DNA of 64,000 nucleotides from Saprospiraceae bacterium (GCA_958295895.1 CATQHI010000009.1:214891-278890), one strand, 5' to 3'; positions 37,486 to 47,797 are shown, counted from the stretch's first letter. Notes: generated by a model from the letters alone, not told the origin. Program-made: numbers and translations.

Positions 37486-38313
37486 ATGACCACCCCCCTC
37501 CTCTCCGTTCACGAGCTCGCCGCCCTCCTCCCCGACCAGCCCCTCCTGCTCGACTGCCGCTTCGACCTCGCCGACCTGGAGCAGGGCCGTCAGGAGTACT
37601 TAATCAGCCACATTCCCGGTGCCCACTACCTGCACCTCAACGACGACCTCTCAGGGGAAATCATCTCGGGCAAGACCGGCCGCCACCCGCTGCCCGACCT
37701 CGCCACCTTCGCCGAACACATGACCGCCCTGGGCCTCACCCCCGACCGCCCCGTAGTCGCCTACGACGACAAGGGCGGCGGCATCGCCGCCCGCGCCTGG
37801 TGGCTGCTTAAAGCGATTGGCCACGATAAGGTCGCCGTACTAGACGGGGGCTACCCTTTCTGGGTTATCGCCGGACAGGCCACCGCGGCCGGTGAGGAAG
37901 AAGCCACGCCGGCTCCGGCTCCTTACCCGGTTGTCATTCCCGAAGATATTTGCACCCGCGAACGCGCCCAAGTGGACGCCCTACGTACCGATCCCGACCA
38001 CGTGCTCGTCGACTCGCGCACCGCCGACCGCTACCGCGGCGAGAACGAAACGCTCGACCCCGTAGCCGGCCACATCGAGGGGGCCATCAACCTGCCGTGG
38101 CCGGATAATCTGGAGGGGGGGCGTACCTTCAAATCGAAGGAGGAACTGCGCGAGCGCTTCCGGGACCTCAAGGAAAAGCCGCAGCAGAATGTCTTCTACT
38201 GCGGCTCGGGCGTGACGGCCTGTCACAATATTCTGGCCTATTACTATACCTTCGGCGAGATGCCGGCGCTGTATGCGGGCAGCTGGAGTGAATACCTGAT
38301 CGACCTAGAATAG
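37486..38313 (+). CDS. Sulfurtransferase (tandem rhodanese domains)
   Basis: PLLLDCRFDLAD...GHIEGAINLPW...NVFYCGSGVTACHNILA. Confidence 0.9.
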   Translation: MTTPLLSVHELAALLPDQPLLLDCRFDLADLEQGRQEYLISHIPGAHYLHLNDDLSGEIISGKTGRHPLPDLATFAEHMTALGLTPDRPVVAYDDKGGGIAARAWWLLKAIGHDKVAVLDGGYPFWVIAGQATAAGEEEATPAPAPYPVVIPEDICTRERAQVDALRTDPDHVLVDSRTADRYRGENETLDPVAGHIEGAINLPWPDNLEGGRTFKSKEELRERFRDLKEKPQQNVFYCGSGVTACHNILAYYYTFGEMPALYAGSWSEYLIDLE

Positions 38314-39213
38314 GGGACTCGGGTAGGTATTCTCGGCGACCAGCATGGCGAAGGCCTCCTGTACCTTGGGCTTATCCTCCTGGTAGGTGACGCCGTACCA
38401 CTTGTCCTCGCTGACGAGCACCTTGACCTTGGCACTACCGTCCTTGATCATGCCATCGACGAGCTCCGGAATGAGGTACTCGGCGCGGGGGTTGTCCTTG
38501 TTGGCGCGGGCAAACTCGGCAAAGCCCTTCTCGATGCGGTCAAAAATGGAGGGGTGGAAGCCCCAGAAATTCATGGATACGACCGACTCGTCGTCGAGTT
38601 CGTACTGGTGGCCGTCCTCGCCGAGGTAGCGCACCTTGCTATCGTCGCCACGCTGGATCTTCAGCCGCTCTTCTACGTCAGTGAGTAGGTAGTCTTCGGC
38701 TACGACGGTGACGCCGCGGTTGACGTGGCCGTGGTCGCTGAGCGTACGGTGCAGGATGTAGCCTACCATAGCGAAGGTCTCCTCGTCGGCCTCGGCAACC
38801 AGGAAGGAGGCCATCTTCTCGAAGGCCTCGATACCGTAGTAGTCGTCGGCGTTGATGACGGCGAAGGGCTCCTTAGTTACTTCCTTAGCTACAAGCATGG
38901 CGTGGGTGGTACCCCAGGGCTTTTCGCGCTTGGAGTAGTCGACATCGGAGGGTACGTAGCTGTCCATACCCTGGAAGGCATAAGCCACCTCGATTTTGTC
39001 GCCGAACTTACCGTCGAACTTCTCGCGGAAGGCCTCCTCGATGTCCTTGCGGATCACGAAGACGACCTTACCGAAGCCGGCACGAATCGCGTCATAGATG
39101 CTGTATTCAATGATGCCCTCTTCGCTGGGGCCGACGCCGTCGATCTGCTTGAGGCCGCCATAGCGACTGCCCATCCCCGCGGCGAGGATGACTAAGGTGG
39201 GTTTACTTGCCAT
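38305..39213 (-). CDS. Nucleotidyltransferase / NDP-sugar synthase-like protein
   Basis: LVILAAGMGSRYGGLKQIDGVGPSEEGIIEYSIYDAI; VINADDYYG. Confidence 0.85.
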   Translation of the reverse strand: MASKPTLVILAAGMGSRYGGLKQIDGVGPSEEGIIEYSIYDAIRAGFGKVVFVIRKDIEEAFREKFDGKFGDKIEVAYAFQGMDSYVPSDVDYSKREKPWGTTHAMLVAKEVTKEPFAVINADDYYGIEAFEKMASFLVAEADEETFAMVGYILHRTLSDHGHVNRGVTVVAEDYLLTDVEERLKIQRGDDSKVRYLGEDGHQYELDDESVVSMNFWGFHPSIFDRIEKGFAEFARANKDNPRAEYLIPELVDGMIKDGSAKVKVLVSEDKWYGVTYQEDKPKVQEAFAMLVAENTYPSPLF

Positions 39214-39228
39214 GTGTGGGTTTTTCTT

Positions 39229-39903
39229 CTAGAGCGAATCGGCCCGCCGTTTGTTTGCTTGCGCGGCCCGAAAATGCGTCGCTTCCCGCCGGCAGCGGTA
39301 GTAGGCCAGGGCGTAGGCACCACCCAGGGTCAGCACCCCGGTCAGAAAAATACCGATACTTATCCAGTTGACCAGCGGCGCGTAGGGGGGGAAAAAATTC
39401 TGTACCACCAGCAAGTTAATGGTCACCGCCAGGGCCGCGAGCAGCAGGCAAAAGATACACACCGCCCGCCCGACTTGCAGCGTCGGCTGCTGCTGCCGAA
39501 ACAGCGTCGTACGTAGGAACCGCCCGTACACGGCCTCACCCGGGTGCATCCGAATTAGCTCGCGCAGCACGTGCTCCGCCGTTGCATACTCCCCGATGCG
39601 AAAGGCACTGGCCGCTTTACGGAACAGCTGCTGCTCGAACACGTGCTCTTCCCGCCCCGGCATGTGACGAATATCGTGCCGAATGCTGGCGTGGATCACT
39701 AAATCCACCATCAGTTGGTGCTCGCGGTAGGCACCGGTCTCGAAGAGGGCATCTACGTAGTGTACGGTAAGCTCGAAGTGCTCCTCCACGTCCAGCCGCC
39801 CGATCTCCTGCTCGCGCTCCTCGTACATGCGGATCACCCGGTGGTAGTCGGTGGGGTCGATGGCGCGGAGCTCGCGGTAGAGGTGGGAGTAGTGGCGGGG
39901 CAC
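39229..39903 (-). CDS. Hypothetical membrane protein with soluble helical N-terminus
   Basis: 224-aa ORF with two C-terminal hydrophobic helices. Confidence 0.5.
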   Translation of the reverse strand: MPRHYSHLYRELRAIDPTDYHRVIRMYEEREQEIGRLDVEEHFELTVHYVDALFETGAYREHQLMVDLVIHASIRHDIRHMPGREEHVFEQQLFRKAASAFRIGEYATAEHVLRELIRMHPGEAVYGRFLRTTLFRQQQPTLQVGRAVCIFCLLLAALAVTINLLVVQNFFPPYAPLVNWISIGIFLTGVLTLGGAYALAYYRCRREATHFRAAQANKRRADSL

Positions 39904-39999
39904 GGAAAGGAGGCTGATTCGTTGCAGTAACTACGGGAAGCTACATCGGGTTGTCACGCCAGTGCCATGCAGCGGCCAAAGTGTAAATTTACCCCCTCC

Positions 40000-40617
40000 A
40001 TGGCCGCCCGCTCTACCCCCCAGCTCGTCCCCTTCGTGATCGTCTCCCTGGTCACCCTGTTCTTTATGCTGTGGGCGATGCGTCGCTGTAGCGCCAACGA
40101 CAGCGACTACGCCATGATCGAGGAGCGCAACACCCGCGAGGATTACCTAGACCGCCGCGACAGCATTCTGCGCGATAGCATCCGCAAGCTCCAGGCCGCC
40201 GCCGTGCTGGGTAGCCCCGGTGAAAGTCTGCTCTCGGAGGCCGAGCAGGAGGTCCTGGCCCGCGAGGCTGCCTTGCTGCGCGCCCGCACCCAGCCACTGC
40301 CCGGCGACAGTGGCGTCTATGTAGGCCGCCCCGCCCAGGTCGTGGTCAAAAACGAAACCACCCTCTACAGCACCATCGACGGGCTCAACGTCCGCGTCCA
40401 GCCCAGTCTCGGGGCCCCCATCCTGGCCCGCCTGCAGCTCTACGAACCGGTCACCTACATGAATGAGGTCACCGACTCGCTATACACCATCGACCTGGGT
40501 GATGTCACCCCCACCGAGCCCTGGGTGAAGGTGCGCCTACAGGACGGCAAGCTCGGCTGGGTCTACGGCGCTGGCGTACGCTACTACAAGTACCGGCTCG
40601 AGGGCGTCATCAACTAA
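40000..40617 (+). CDS. Membrane-anchored SH3-like domain protein
   Basis: TM LVPFVIVSLVTLFFMLWAM; C-terminal LNVRVQPSLGAPILARLQLYEPVTYMNE...WVKVRLQDGKLGWVYG. Confidence 0.7.
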   Translation: MAARSTPQLVPFVIVSLVTLFFMLWAMRRCSANDSDYAMIEERNTREDYLDRRDSILRDSIRKLQAAAVLGSPGESLLSEAEQEVLAREAALLRARTQPLPGDSGVYVGRPAQVVVKNETTLYSTIDGLNVRVQPSLGAPILARLQLYEPVTYMNEVTDSLYTIDLGDVTPTEPWVKVRLQDGKLGWVYGAGVRYYKYRLEGVIN

Positions 40618-40622
40618 AGCCC

Positions 40623-41537
40623 ATGCAGCTCCCCCAACCCACCACGGCTGCTGAACTAGCTGAAAAACTCAGCGCTGAACTCATCGGCGACGGCCACCTC
40701 AGTATCACCGGGGCCAACGAGATTCACCACGTCAAGCCCGGTGACCTCTGCTTCGTCGACCACCCCAAGTACTACGCGCCCACCCTGGCCTCAGCGGCTT
40801 CCGTCATCCTCATCGATAAGGTGCAGGAGTGTCCGCCCGGCAAGGCCTTACTTGTTCATCCCACCCCCTTCCAGGCCTACAACAGCGTCATCCGGGGGGC
40901 GCGGCCGCAGGTGCACTACAACTCGAACGAGGCTCCGGCGAGCGTGGGCAAGGGTACGATAATCGCTCCCGGCGTTCACCTCGGTAAGGGGGTCGTGATC
41001 GGGCGGGACTGCCTGCTAGAACCCAACTGCGTCATTGGCGAGGGCTGCGTACTGGGCGACCGGGTCACGGTCAGTGCCGGTACGGTCGTCGGTGGGGAGG
41101 CATTTTACTACAAGCGCACCGCCGAGGGGCTCACCGCCTGGCGCGGCGGGGGCAGCGTTCGGCTAGAGGACGACGTTTTCCTTGGACCCTGCTGCACCAT
41201 CGCCCGCGGCGTGTCGTCGACAACGGTCATCGGCCGCGGCAGCAAGCTCGACGCCCAGGTACAGATCGGTCACGACTGCCGCATCGGGGCCCACGTACAG
41301 ATGGCCGCCCAGGTCGGCGTGGCGGGTAACTGCGTGATCGGTGACTGGTCCATCCTCCAGGGGCAGGCCGGCATCGCCCAGAATGTGACCATGGGCGAGC
41401 GGACGGTCATTATGGCGCAGAGTGGGGTGGGGCGGGATTTACCGCCGGGGAAGAGCTGGTTCGGGTCGCCGGTGCAGGAGGCTCGCAAGGCGTTCCGGGA
41501 TTTGGTCGCCCTGCGGCGGTTGGGTAACAGGGAGTGA
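40623..41537 (+). CDS. lpxD: UDP-3-O-acylglucosamine N-acyltransferase-like (left-handed beta helix)
   Basis: Hexapeptide repeats (GKGVVIGRDCLLEPNCVIGEGCVLGDRVTV...IGHDCRIGAHVQMAAQVGVAGNCVIGD). Confidence 0.8.
   Translation: MQLPQPTTAAELAEKLSAELIGDGHLSITGANEIHHVKPGDLCFVDHPKYYAPTLASAASVILIDKVQECPPGKALLVHPTPFQAYNSVIRGARPQVHYNSNEAPASVGKGTIIAPGVHLGKGVVIGRDCLLEPNCVIGEGCVLGDRVTVSAGTVVGGEAFYYKRTAEGLTAWRGGGSVRLEDDVFLGPCCTIARGVSSTTVIGRGSKLDAQVQIGHDCRIGAHVQMAAQVGVAGNCVIGDWSILQGQAGIAQNVTMGERTVIMAQSGVGRDLPPGKSWFGSPVQEARKAFRDLVALRRLGNRE
40897..40915 (-). repeat. 19-bp dispersed motif copy (inside lpxD-like gene)
   Basis: gggcgcggccgcaggtgca. Confidence 0.7.
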
Positions 41538-41554
41538 GTGGCGCCTGCGGCGCG

Positions 41555-41652
41555 GGGGTTCACCACAGATTAGGCACAGATTGAACACAGATTTTTACCC
41601 GTCTTCCCTGTAGCTTCAGCTCCGCTGACGTGAAATCTGTGGTGGAAATTTA
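41555..41652. repeat. CACAGATT-type short tandem/inverted intergenic repeat
   Basis: caccacagattaggcacagattgaacacagattttt ... aaatctgtggtgga. Confidence 0.65.
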
Positions 41653-41726
41653 GTGCTGTCAGGCACCCAAATACGGTGGTGAGCGCCACTCGTCCGATAG
41701 TAGCGTAAATTTGTTAGTAGAAGGAT

Positions 41727-43952
41727 ATGGCAGAAGTACTCGATATTACGGTAGCGGAGCAAGTAGCGATCGAGCAGGCCTACGAGGCCATGATCGCCAG
41801 CCTACGCACCCCCTTCTCGCGCGAGGACCGCGAGCAGATGGACCGTGCCTTCCGTCTGGCCAACTACAGCCACCGCCACCAGCGGCGCAAGTCGAGCGAG
41901 CCCTACATCTTTCACCCCATCGCCGTGGCGCGCATCTGTGCCGAGGAGATCGGACTGGGCCCTACCGCCATCTGTGCCGCCCTGCTGCACGACGTGGTCG
42001 AGGATACGCCGGTCACCACCGAGGAGCTACAGGAGCAGTTCGGGGAGCGCATTGCGCAGATGGTCAACGGCCTGACCAAGCTCGACAGCGCCTACCAGTC
42101 GGAGAGCCAACAGGCCGAGAACTTTAAGAAGGTGCTCAGTACCCTGGTGGTCGACGTGCGCATCGTGCTCATCAAGATGGCCGACCGGCTACACAACATG
42201 CGCACCATCAAGAGCATGCCGGAGCACAAGCAGCTCAAGATCGCCGCCGAGACCAGCTACATCTACGCCCCCCTGGCCCACCGGCTGGGGCTGTACAACT
42301 TCCGCTCCGAGTTCCTGGACCTGTGCATGAAGGTGCTGGAGCGCGACGAGTACAACTCCGTAGCCCGCAAGCTGCAGGAGACCAAGGCCGCGCGCGAGAA
42401 GTACATCGAGTCGTTCATCGCTCCGCTGCGCGAAAAGCTTGACGAGCTAGGCTACCGCTACCGCATCTTCGGCCGGCCGAAGTCGATCTATAGCATCGCC
42501 AATAAGATCAAAAAGAAGCAGGTACCCTTTGAGCAGATCTACGACCTGTTTGCCGTGCGTGTGATTCTAGACGTGCCGCGGGAGAAAGAGAAGCTGGCCG
42601 CCTGGGCCGTCTATAGCACCATCACCGATGCCTACCAGGCCGTGCCGAGCCGCCTGAAGGACTGGATAACGATTCCGAAGTCCAACGGCTACGAGAGCCT
42701 GCATACCACGGTAGTAGGTCCCGGGGCCCGCTTCGTGGAGGTGCAGATTCGCAGCGAGCGCATGAACGAGATCGCCGAGCGGGGCTTTGCTGCTCACTGG
42801 AAGTACAAGGGGGTGAGCAACCACCGCGATGTGTACGAGCAGTGGTTCGAAAGTGTACGCGACATCCTTGATAATCCGAATAGCGATACGGTACAGTTCC
42901 TGGGGGACTTCCGGGCCAATAGCTTCTTCAACGAGGAGGTGTACGTATACACGCCCGACGGAGATATGGTCGCCCTGCCCAAGGGCTCTACCGCACTCGA
43001 CTTTGCCTTCAGCGTGCACAGTATGGTGGGGTACCACTGCGTGAGCATCCTGTGCGACGAGCGCATCGTGCCCATGAGCTACGAGCTGCGTAACGGCGAC
43101 CGCCTGCGGGTCAATACCAGCCCAAGTCAGAAACCCAACCCGAGCTGGTTGGATATGGTCAAGACGGGCAAGGCTAAGGCCAAAATCCGCCAGTCGCTCA
43201 AGGAAGAAAAGCGCAAGGCCGGGGAGCTGGCCCGCGAGGCCCTCCTGCGCCGGCTCAAGAAGCTCAATGTCGAGGATGAGAAGCACGCCATCGAAGTGCT
43301 CGCCCGCTACCATACCGGCGGCAGTCACGTTGACCTGTTCTACGATATCGGACGGGAGACGCTGTCGATCGCTCAGGTGCTCAAACCCTTCATCGTAGAG
43401 CATGGTAAACTCACCCTTCCCGCTGCACCCGCGGCCCCGGCCCAGGAGAAGGATGCGGATAGCAAAGGAAGAAGAAACGGGACCAACCGCATCAAGGGCC
43501 ACACCAAGCTGCTCATCAACGGCGAGCCCGGCGACCAGCTTGAATACAGCATGGCCAACTGCTGCAACCCCGTGCAGGGCGACCAGGTGTTTGCCTACCT
43601 GACCTCAAATGCGGGACTGAAGATCCACCGCGTGATCTGCCCCAACGCCGAGAACCTGATGGCCAACTACGACTACCGCATCATGAAGGCCGAGTGGGTA
43701 AGTACGACCGAGCATAGCTTCGTGGCCGAGCTACAATTGACGGGCCTGGACAGTGGCAAGGGCGTGATTGAACGCATCAGTCACGAGATCGCCGAGATGG
43801 ACCTGGATATTCGCAGCTTCCAGATCGCGGCCGAGAGTGGCACCTTTACCGCGCGGGTGAGTCTGCTGGTGCGCAATACCGATCAGCTGCTACTAGCCCG
43901 GCGGGGCCTGCAAAACTTAGATAACGTCTCAACCGTTTCCCGGGTAGAATAG
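41727..43952 (+). CDS. Bifunctional (p)ppGpp synthetase/hydrolase, RelA/SpoT family
   Basis: HD domain YIFHPIAVARIC...ALLHDVVEDTPVT, synthetase YDLFAVRVILD, TGS VYVYTPDGDMVALPKGSTALDFAFSVH, C-terminal ACT-like region. Confidence 0.96.
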   Translation: MAEVLDITVAEQVAIEQAYEAMIASLRTPFSREDREQMDRAFRLANYSHRHQRRKSSEPYIFHPIAVARICAEEIGLGPTAICAALLHDVVEDTPVTTEELQEQFGERIAQMVNGLTKLDSAYQSESQQAENFKKVLSTLVVDVRIVLIKMADRLHNMRTIKSMPEHKQLKIAAETSYIYAPLAHRLGLYNFRSEFLDLCMKVLERDEYNSVARKLQETKAAREKYIESFIAPLREKLDELGYRYRIFGRPKSIYSIANKIKKKQVPFEQIYDLFAVRVILDVPREKEKLAAWAVYSTITDAYQAVPSRLKDWITIPKSNGYESLHTTVVGPGARFVEVQIRSERMNEIAERGFAAHWKYKGVSNHRDVYEQWFESVRDILDNPNSDTVQFLGDFRANSFFNEEVYVYTPDGDMVALPKGSTALDFAFSVHSMVGYHCVSILCDERIVPMSYELRNGDRLRVNTSPSQKPNPSWLDMVKTGKAKAKIRQSLKEEKRKAGELAREALLRRLKKLNVEDEKHAIEVLARYHTGGSHVDLFYDIGRETLSIAQVLKPFIVEHGKLTLPAAPAAPAQEKDADSKGRRNGTNRIKGHTKLLINGEPGDQLEYSMANCCNPVQGDQVFAYLTSNAGLKIHRVICPNAENLMANYDYRIMKAEWVSTTEHSFVAELQLTGLDSGKGVIERISHEIAEMDLDIRSFQIAAESGTFTARVSLLVRNTDQLLLARRGLQNLDNVSTVSRVE

Positions 43953-43964
43953 TCCCCCCGCCCC

Positions 43965-44429
43965 ATGCAGACCAATCCGACCACCGACATCGAGCAGGTA
44001 AAGGAGCTCTTTGCCGAGCACCTGCGGGAGCGCAAGGCCCGTCGGACGCCGGAGCGCTTCGCCATCCTGGAGGAGATTTACAGCCGCGACGACCACTTCG
44101 ACGCCGAGTCGCTATACATCCACATGAAGACCAATAACTACCGGGTGAGCCGGGCTACGGTCTACAATACCCTGGAGCTACTGGTGAGCTGCGATCTGGT
44201 CAAGAAGCACCAGTTCGGCAAGAACCTGGCGCAGTACGAGAAGAGCTACGGCTACAAGCAGCACGATCATTTGATCTGTAACGGTTGTGGTAAGGTGCTG
44301 GAGTTCTGCGATCCGCGGGTGCAGCAGATCAAGAACATGATGGGGGAGATCCTGAACTTCAGGGTGACGGGGCACAGCCTGAACCTGTTTGGGGAGTGTG
44401 CGGGGGCTTGTGAGCGTACCAGGGGATAG
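43965..44429 (+). CDS. Fur family transcriptional regulator
   Basis: RRTPERFAILEEIYSRDDHFDAESLYIHMKTNNYRVSRATVYNTLELL; HDHLICNGCGKVLEF. Confidence 0.93.
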   Translation: MQTNPTTDIEQVKELFAEHLRERKARRTPERFAILEEIYSRDDHFDAESLYIHMKTNNYRVSRATVYNTLELLVSCDLVKKHQFGKNLAQYEKSYGYKQHDHLICNGCGKVLEFCDPRVQQIKNMMGEILNFRVTGHSLNLFGECAGACERTRG

Positions 44430-44526
44430 GGGTGAAGGCTAAGGGCTTTTTCCATAAATTGGGGACTTCACTTGAACCGCAGGCGGGCCTAGCTTGCTTT
44501 CAATAAAAAAGATAAAACACGAACCT

Positions 44527-44907
44527 ATGTCATTCGAAATTACCGGAACGCTCGTCAAGAAATACGAAACCGAAACCAAGGGAGAATCCTTCCGGGTGCG
44601 CGACTTCGTGATCAAGGCCAATGACGGCGGACAGTACGACAATTTCGTCAAGTTTCAGACCACCCAGGACCGCACCTCCATCATCGACGACATGAACGAG
44701 GGCGACGAGATCAAGGTGCACTTCGACCTGCGCGGCCGCCAGTGGCAGGATAAGTACTTCACGAACCTGAACGCTTGGCGCGTGGAGGCGATGAGTGCGA
44801 ATAGTGCGCCAGTTGGTGCCGGTGCGTCGAGCAACAACGGTCCCGGCGACTTCCCCTCGGCCAACGATGAGCCCGTGCTCGAGGCCGACGACGATCTGCC
44901 CTTCTAA
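44527..44907 (+). CDS. DUF3127 (OB-fold/SSB-like) protein
   Basis: MSFEITGTLVKKYETETKGESFRVRDFVIKA...FVKFQ...KVHFDLRGRQWQDKYFTNLNAWRVE. Confidence 0.85.
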   Translation: MSFEITGTLVKKYETETKGESFRVRDFVIKANDGGQYDNFVKFQTTQDRTSIIDDMNEGDEIKVHFDLRGRQWQDKYFTNLNAWRVEAMSANSAPVGAGASSNNGPGDFPSANDEPVLEADDDLPF

Positions 44908-44923
44908 TTCACCCCCCCTGCCC

Positions 44924-45319
44924 ATGACCAGCCAGACCACCCAGCGCGTCACTGTCAGTGCCCAGAGCTTTTACCAGGAGCGGTACTCCCAACCGGAGGA
45001 CGAGAACTACGTCTATGCCTACCGCATCAAGATCGAGAACGAGGGGCACCTACCCGTCCAGCTGCTAAGCCGTGCCTGGGAGGTGATCGATGCGACCGGT
45101 AACCGCCGGCACGTGGAGGGGGAAGGTGTAGTGGGCAAGCAGCCCTGGATTGCGCCGGGCGAGACCTATGAGTACAATAGTTGGGTGCAGTTTGCTACCC
45201 CCATCGGTGCTATGCAGGGCAGCTACGTGATGTACCGGCGGGACGGTCAGGGGGTAGAGAATTACTTTCAGGTAGCGGTGCCGCGGTTTATGCATGTTTC
45301 TTCGGCGGTGCTGAACTAG
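44924..45319 (+). CDS. apaG: ApaG domain protein (Co2+/Mg2+ efflux protein ApaG)
   Basis: YVYAYRIKIENEGHLPVQLLSRAWEVIDATGNRRHVEGEGVVGKQPWIAPGETYEYNSW. Confidence 0.93.
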   Translation: MTSQTTQRVTVSAQSFYQERYSQPEDENYVYAYRIKIENEGHLPVQLLSRAWEVIDATGNRRHVEGEGVVGKQPWIAPGETYEYNSWVQFATPIGAMQGSYVMYRRDGQGVENYFQVAVPRFMHVSSAVLN

Positions 45320-45322
45320 TAC

Positions 45323-46084
45323 TTACTCTTCTTCGGTAGTTAGCGCTTCCAGCCAGAAATCATTCACGCCTGATCCGGGTATGACCATTAGTTGGTGGAG
45401 GTTCAGTAGTTCCAGTAGAGCAAGGAAGGTAACGATGGCATGGATACGCGTCTCACAGGGGCCAAATAGGTCCTGGAAGCTAGGCCGTGGCCTACCATTC
45501 AGCGTGCCCTCCACCAGGTCAAGAATCCGACTCTGCTCCGCCTCAATGGTGAAGGTGAACTGTGCGATCTCGTGGACGACGGGCTTGCAGTTGGCCTCTT
45601 CCAGGCGGGTGAGCATGCGCTCGTAGGCGCGGAGCAGTTTGAAGAGGGTAACGCTTTCTAACTCGACGTCGACTAGGGCCTTAGTGGCCAGATGGGCGAG
45701 TTCGTTGGTGATGTTGCCGCGGTAGTTGCGCAGACCGCGGGCGGACTCGAGGCTACGCAGTTCCTTCAGTACGCTTTTGTAGCGCTTGTACTCCAGTAGG
45801 CGACTCACCAGCTCTTCGCGGGGGTCGATCTCATTGCCCTCCTCGTCGACCGGTTTGCGGGGGATGAGCATCTTAGCCTTGATGCGGCAGAGCGTGGCGG
45901 CTACCAGGACGAACTCGCTGGCCAGGTCGATGTCCATCTGCTCGGCGGCGCGCAGGTAGGCCAGAAAGTCATTGGTGACCTTGGAGATAGGGATGTCGTA
46001 AATATCCAGCTCGTCCCGCTCGATGAAGAACAGGAGAAGGTCAAAGGGGCCTTCGAACTGGGGGAGGTGAATGTGGTAGCTCAT
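45323..46084 (-). CDS. scpA: Segregation and condensation protein A
   Basis: MSYHIHLPQFEGPFDLLLFFIERDELDIYDIPISKVTNDFLAYL. Confidence 0.92.
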   Translation of the reverse strand: MSYHIHLPQFEGPFDLLLFFIERDELDIYDIPISKVTNDFLAYLRAAEQMDIDLASEFVLVAATLCRIKAKMLIPRKPVDEEGNEIDPREELVSRLLEYKRYKSVLKELRSLESARGLRNYRGNITNELAHLATKALVDVELESVTLFKLLRAYERMLTRLEEANCKPVVHEIAQFTFTIEAEQSRILDLVEGTLNGRPRPSFQDLFGPCETRIHAIVTFLALLELLNLHQLMVIPGSGVNDFWLEALTTEEE

Positions 46085-46167
46085 AATCGCTGAGTAGTCG
46101 GCGGACGAGCCAAACTACGTAAACGAAAGCGGGGGTAGGGGCCCCCGATTGAAGTTGGCAGACGACC

Positions 46168-46686
46168 TTAGAACGTGGCGAGTATCTTCTCCAACCACCG
46201 CTGGTCTACCGCATCAAAAGACCCCGTCAATGTACTATCCACATCAAACACCCCCAGCAATGACCCATCCGCCCGCCGCCGCACGGGTAGCACAATCTCC
46301 GAGCGGCTATTGGGGTCGCAGGCGATGTGCTCTTTCCCTTGCTGTAGTGCATGGGTATCGGCCACAATCTTAGTCTGCCCACTAGCGGCCACCGCCCCGC
46401 ACACTCCCCGCCCAAACTGAATAGTCAGACAGCCCAGGGTACCCTGGTAAGGACCAACCACCAGCTCTTGCTCGCCACGCACTAGGTAAAACCCCACCCA
46501 GTAGAAGTAAGGCAGGAAGGTTTTGAGAAGACTATTGATGGTGACCATCTTCAGCAGCTCATCCTCCTCCTCACCGATCGTAGCCTGGATAGCGGCGTGG
46601 GCCCGAACGTAGGCCGCCTCTTTTTCTGTTGCCGTCAGGTTAACGGAGGGCTTGATAAAGTAGGGCATTTCGGCGGAAGCGGACAT
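46168..46686 (-). CDS. GAF domain protein, free methionine-(R)-sulfoxide reductase-like
   Basis: YFYWVGFYLVRGEQELVVGPYQGTLGCLTIQFGRGVCGAVAASGQTKIVADTHALQQGKEHIACDPNSRSEIVLPV; three Cys in fRMsr-like positions. Confidence 0.85.
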   Translation of the reverse strand: MSASAEMPYFIKPSVNLTATEKEAAYVRAHAAIQATIGEEEDELLKMVTINSLLKTFLPYFYWVGFYLVRGEQELVVGPYQGTLGCLTIQFGRGVCGAVAASGQTKIVADTHALQQGKEHIACDPNSRSEIVLPVRRRADGSLLGVFDVDSTLTGSFDAVDQRWLEKILATF

Positions 46687-46766
46687 AGGCGGTGGGTGAG
46701 CCAACCGAACAACTCCCCCCGCGCCCCCGGTTGTAATAAACCCCTACCATTTAAATCCAGTACCTA

Positions 46767-47780
46767 ATGAGCAACAACACATTTGAGCGTCCCCGTACCG
46801 TCGTTATCACCGGAGCCAGCGCCGGTATCGGCCGCGCCATCGCCCGCGAATTTGCTAAGGAACACGCCCGTATCGGCCTCATCGCCCGCAACCAGGAAGG
46901 CCTGGAGGGGGCCCGTAAGGAGATCGAAAACCTCGGCGGTGAAGCCCTCGTACTTCCCGTAGACGTTACCGACTTCCGCGCCCTCGATGAAGCAGCCGGT
47001 AAGGTAGAGGAAACCTACGGTCCCATCGACGTCTGGGTGAACAACGCCATGACCAGTGTCCTCGGCCTGTTCAAAGACATCGATATGGACGAGTTCAAGC
47101 GGGTCACCGACGTGACCTACCTGGGCACCGTCTACGGCACTAAGTGCGCCATGAAGCGGATGCAGCCCCGTAACCGCGGTAGCATCGTCTTCGTCGGCTC
47201 GGCCCTGGCCTACCGGGGCATCCCGCTCCAGACTGCCTACTGTGGAGCCAAGCACGCCATCGAGGGCTTTTACGACAGCCTGCGCTCCGAGCTAAAGTAC
47301 GAAAACAGCAAGATCAAAACCACCATGGTCCAGCTCCCCGGCGTAAATACCACCCAATTCAGCCTGGTACGCAACAAGCTCGATAAGCAGCCCCGCCCCA
47401 TGGGCACCATCTACCAGCCCGAGGTAGCCGCCCGCGCTGTTCTCCAGGCCGCCAATACCAATGACCGCGAGTACTACGTAGGCCTGCCCGCCGTACAAAC
47501 CATTATCGGCAGCAAGCTCTTCCCCGGACTCATGGACATCTTTCTAGGTAAGACCGCTGTGAGTGGACAGAAGACCGACAAGCCCGCCACCCACGAAAAG
47601 GACTATCTCTTCGAGGCCGTGCCCGGCGACCACGGTAGCCACGGCGACTTCGACGATAAGGCTAAGGATAGCGGCATCATCGTCAAGGGATCTACGGTAC
47701 GGGCGTTGTCCCACGCCGTTGTCTTCGGCACGATCATCGCGCTGACCAGTGTGATCACGAGCTCTTTGGTACGACGGTAG
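46767..47780 (+). CDS. SDR family oxidoreductase
   Basis: TVVITGASAGIGRAIAREFAKE; VNNAMTS; SALAYRGIPLQTAYCGAKHAIEGF. Confidence 0.93.
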   Translation: MSNNTFERPRTVVITGASAGIGRAIAREFAKEHARIGLIARNQEGLEGARKEIENLGGEALVLPVDVTDFRALDEAAGKVEETYGPIDVWVNNAMTSVLGLFKDIDMDEFKRVTDVTYLGTVYGTKCAMKRMQPRNRGSIVFVGSALAYRGIPLQTAYCGAKHAIEGFYDSLRSELKYENSKIKTTMVQLPGVNTTQFSLVRNKLDKQPRPMGTIYQPEVAARAVLQAANTNDREYYVGLPAVQTIIGSKLFPGLMDIFLGKTAVSGQKTDKPATHEKDYLFEAVPGDHGSHGDFDDKAKDSGIIVKGSTVRALSHAVVFGTIIALTSVITSSLVRR

Positions 47781-47797
47781 GCTACCTACTAGACATA

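Noticed and set aside
38305-38313. 9-bp overlap of convergent sulfurtransferase and nucleotidyltransferase genes
   Set aside because: Simple overlap of gene ends; common and without further structure.
42567-43502. 311-aa minus-strand ORF inside rsh
   Set aside because: Antisense shadow of RelA/SpoT gene; no recognisable domain.
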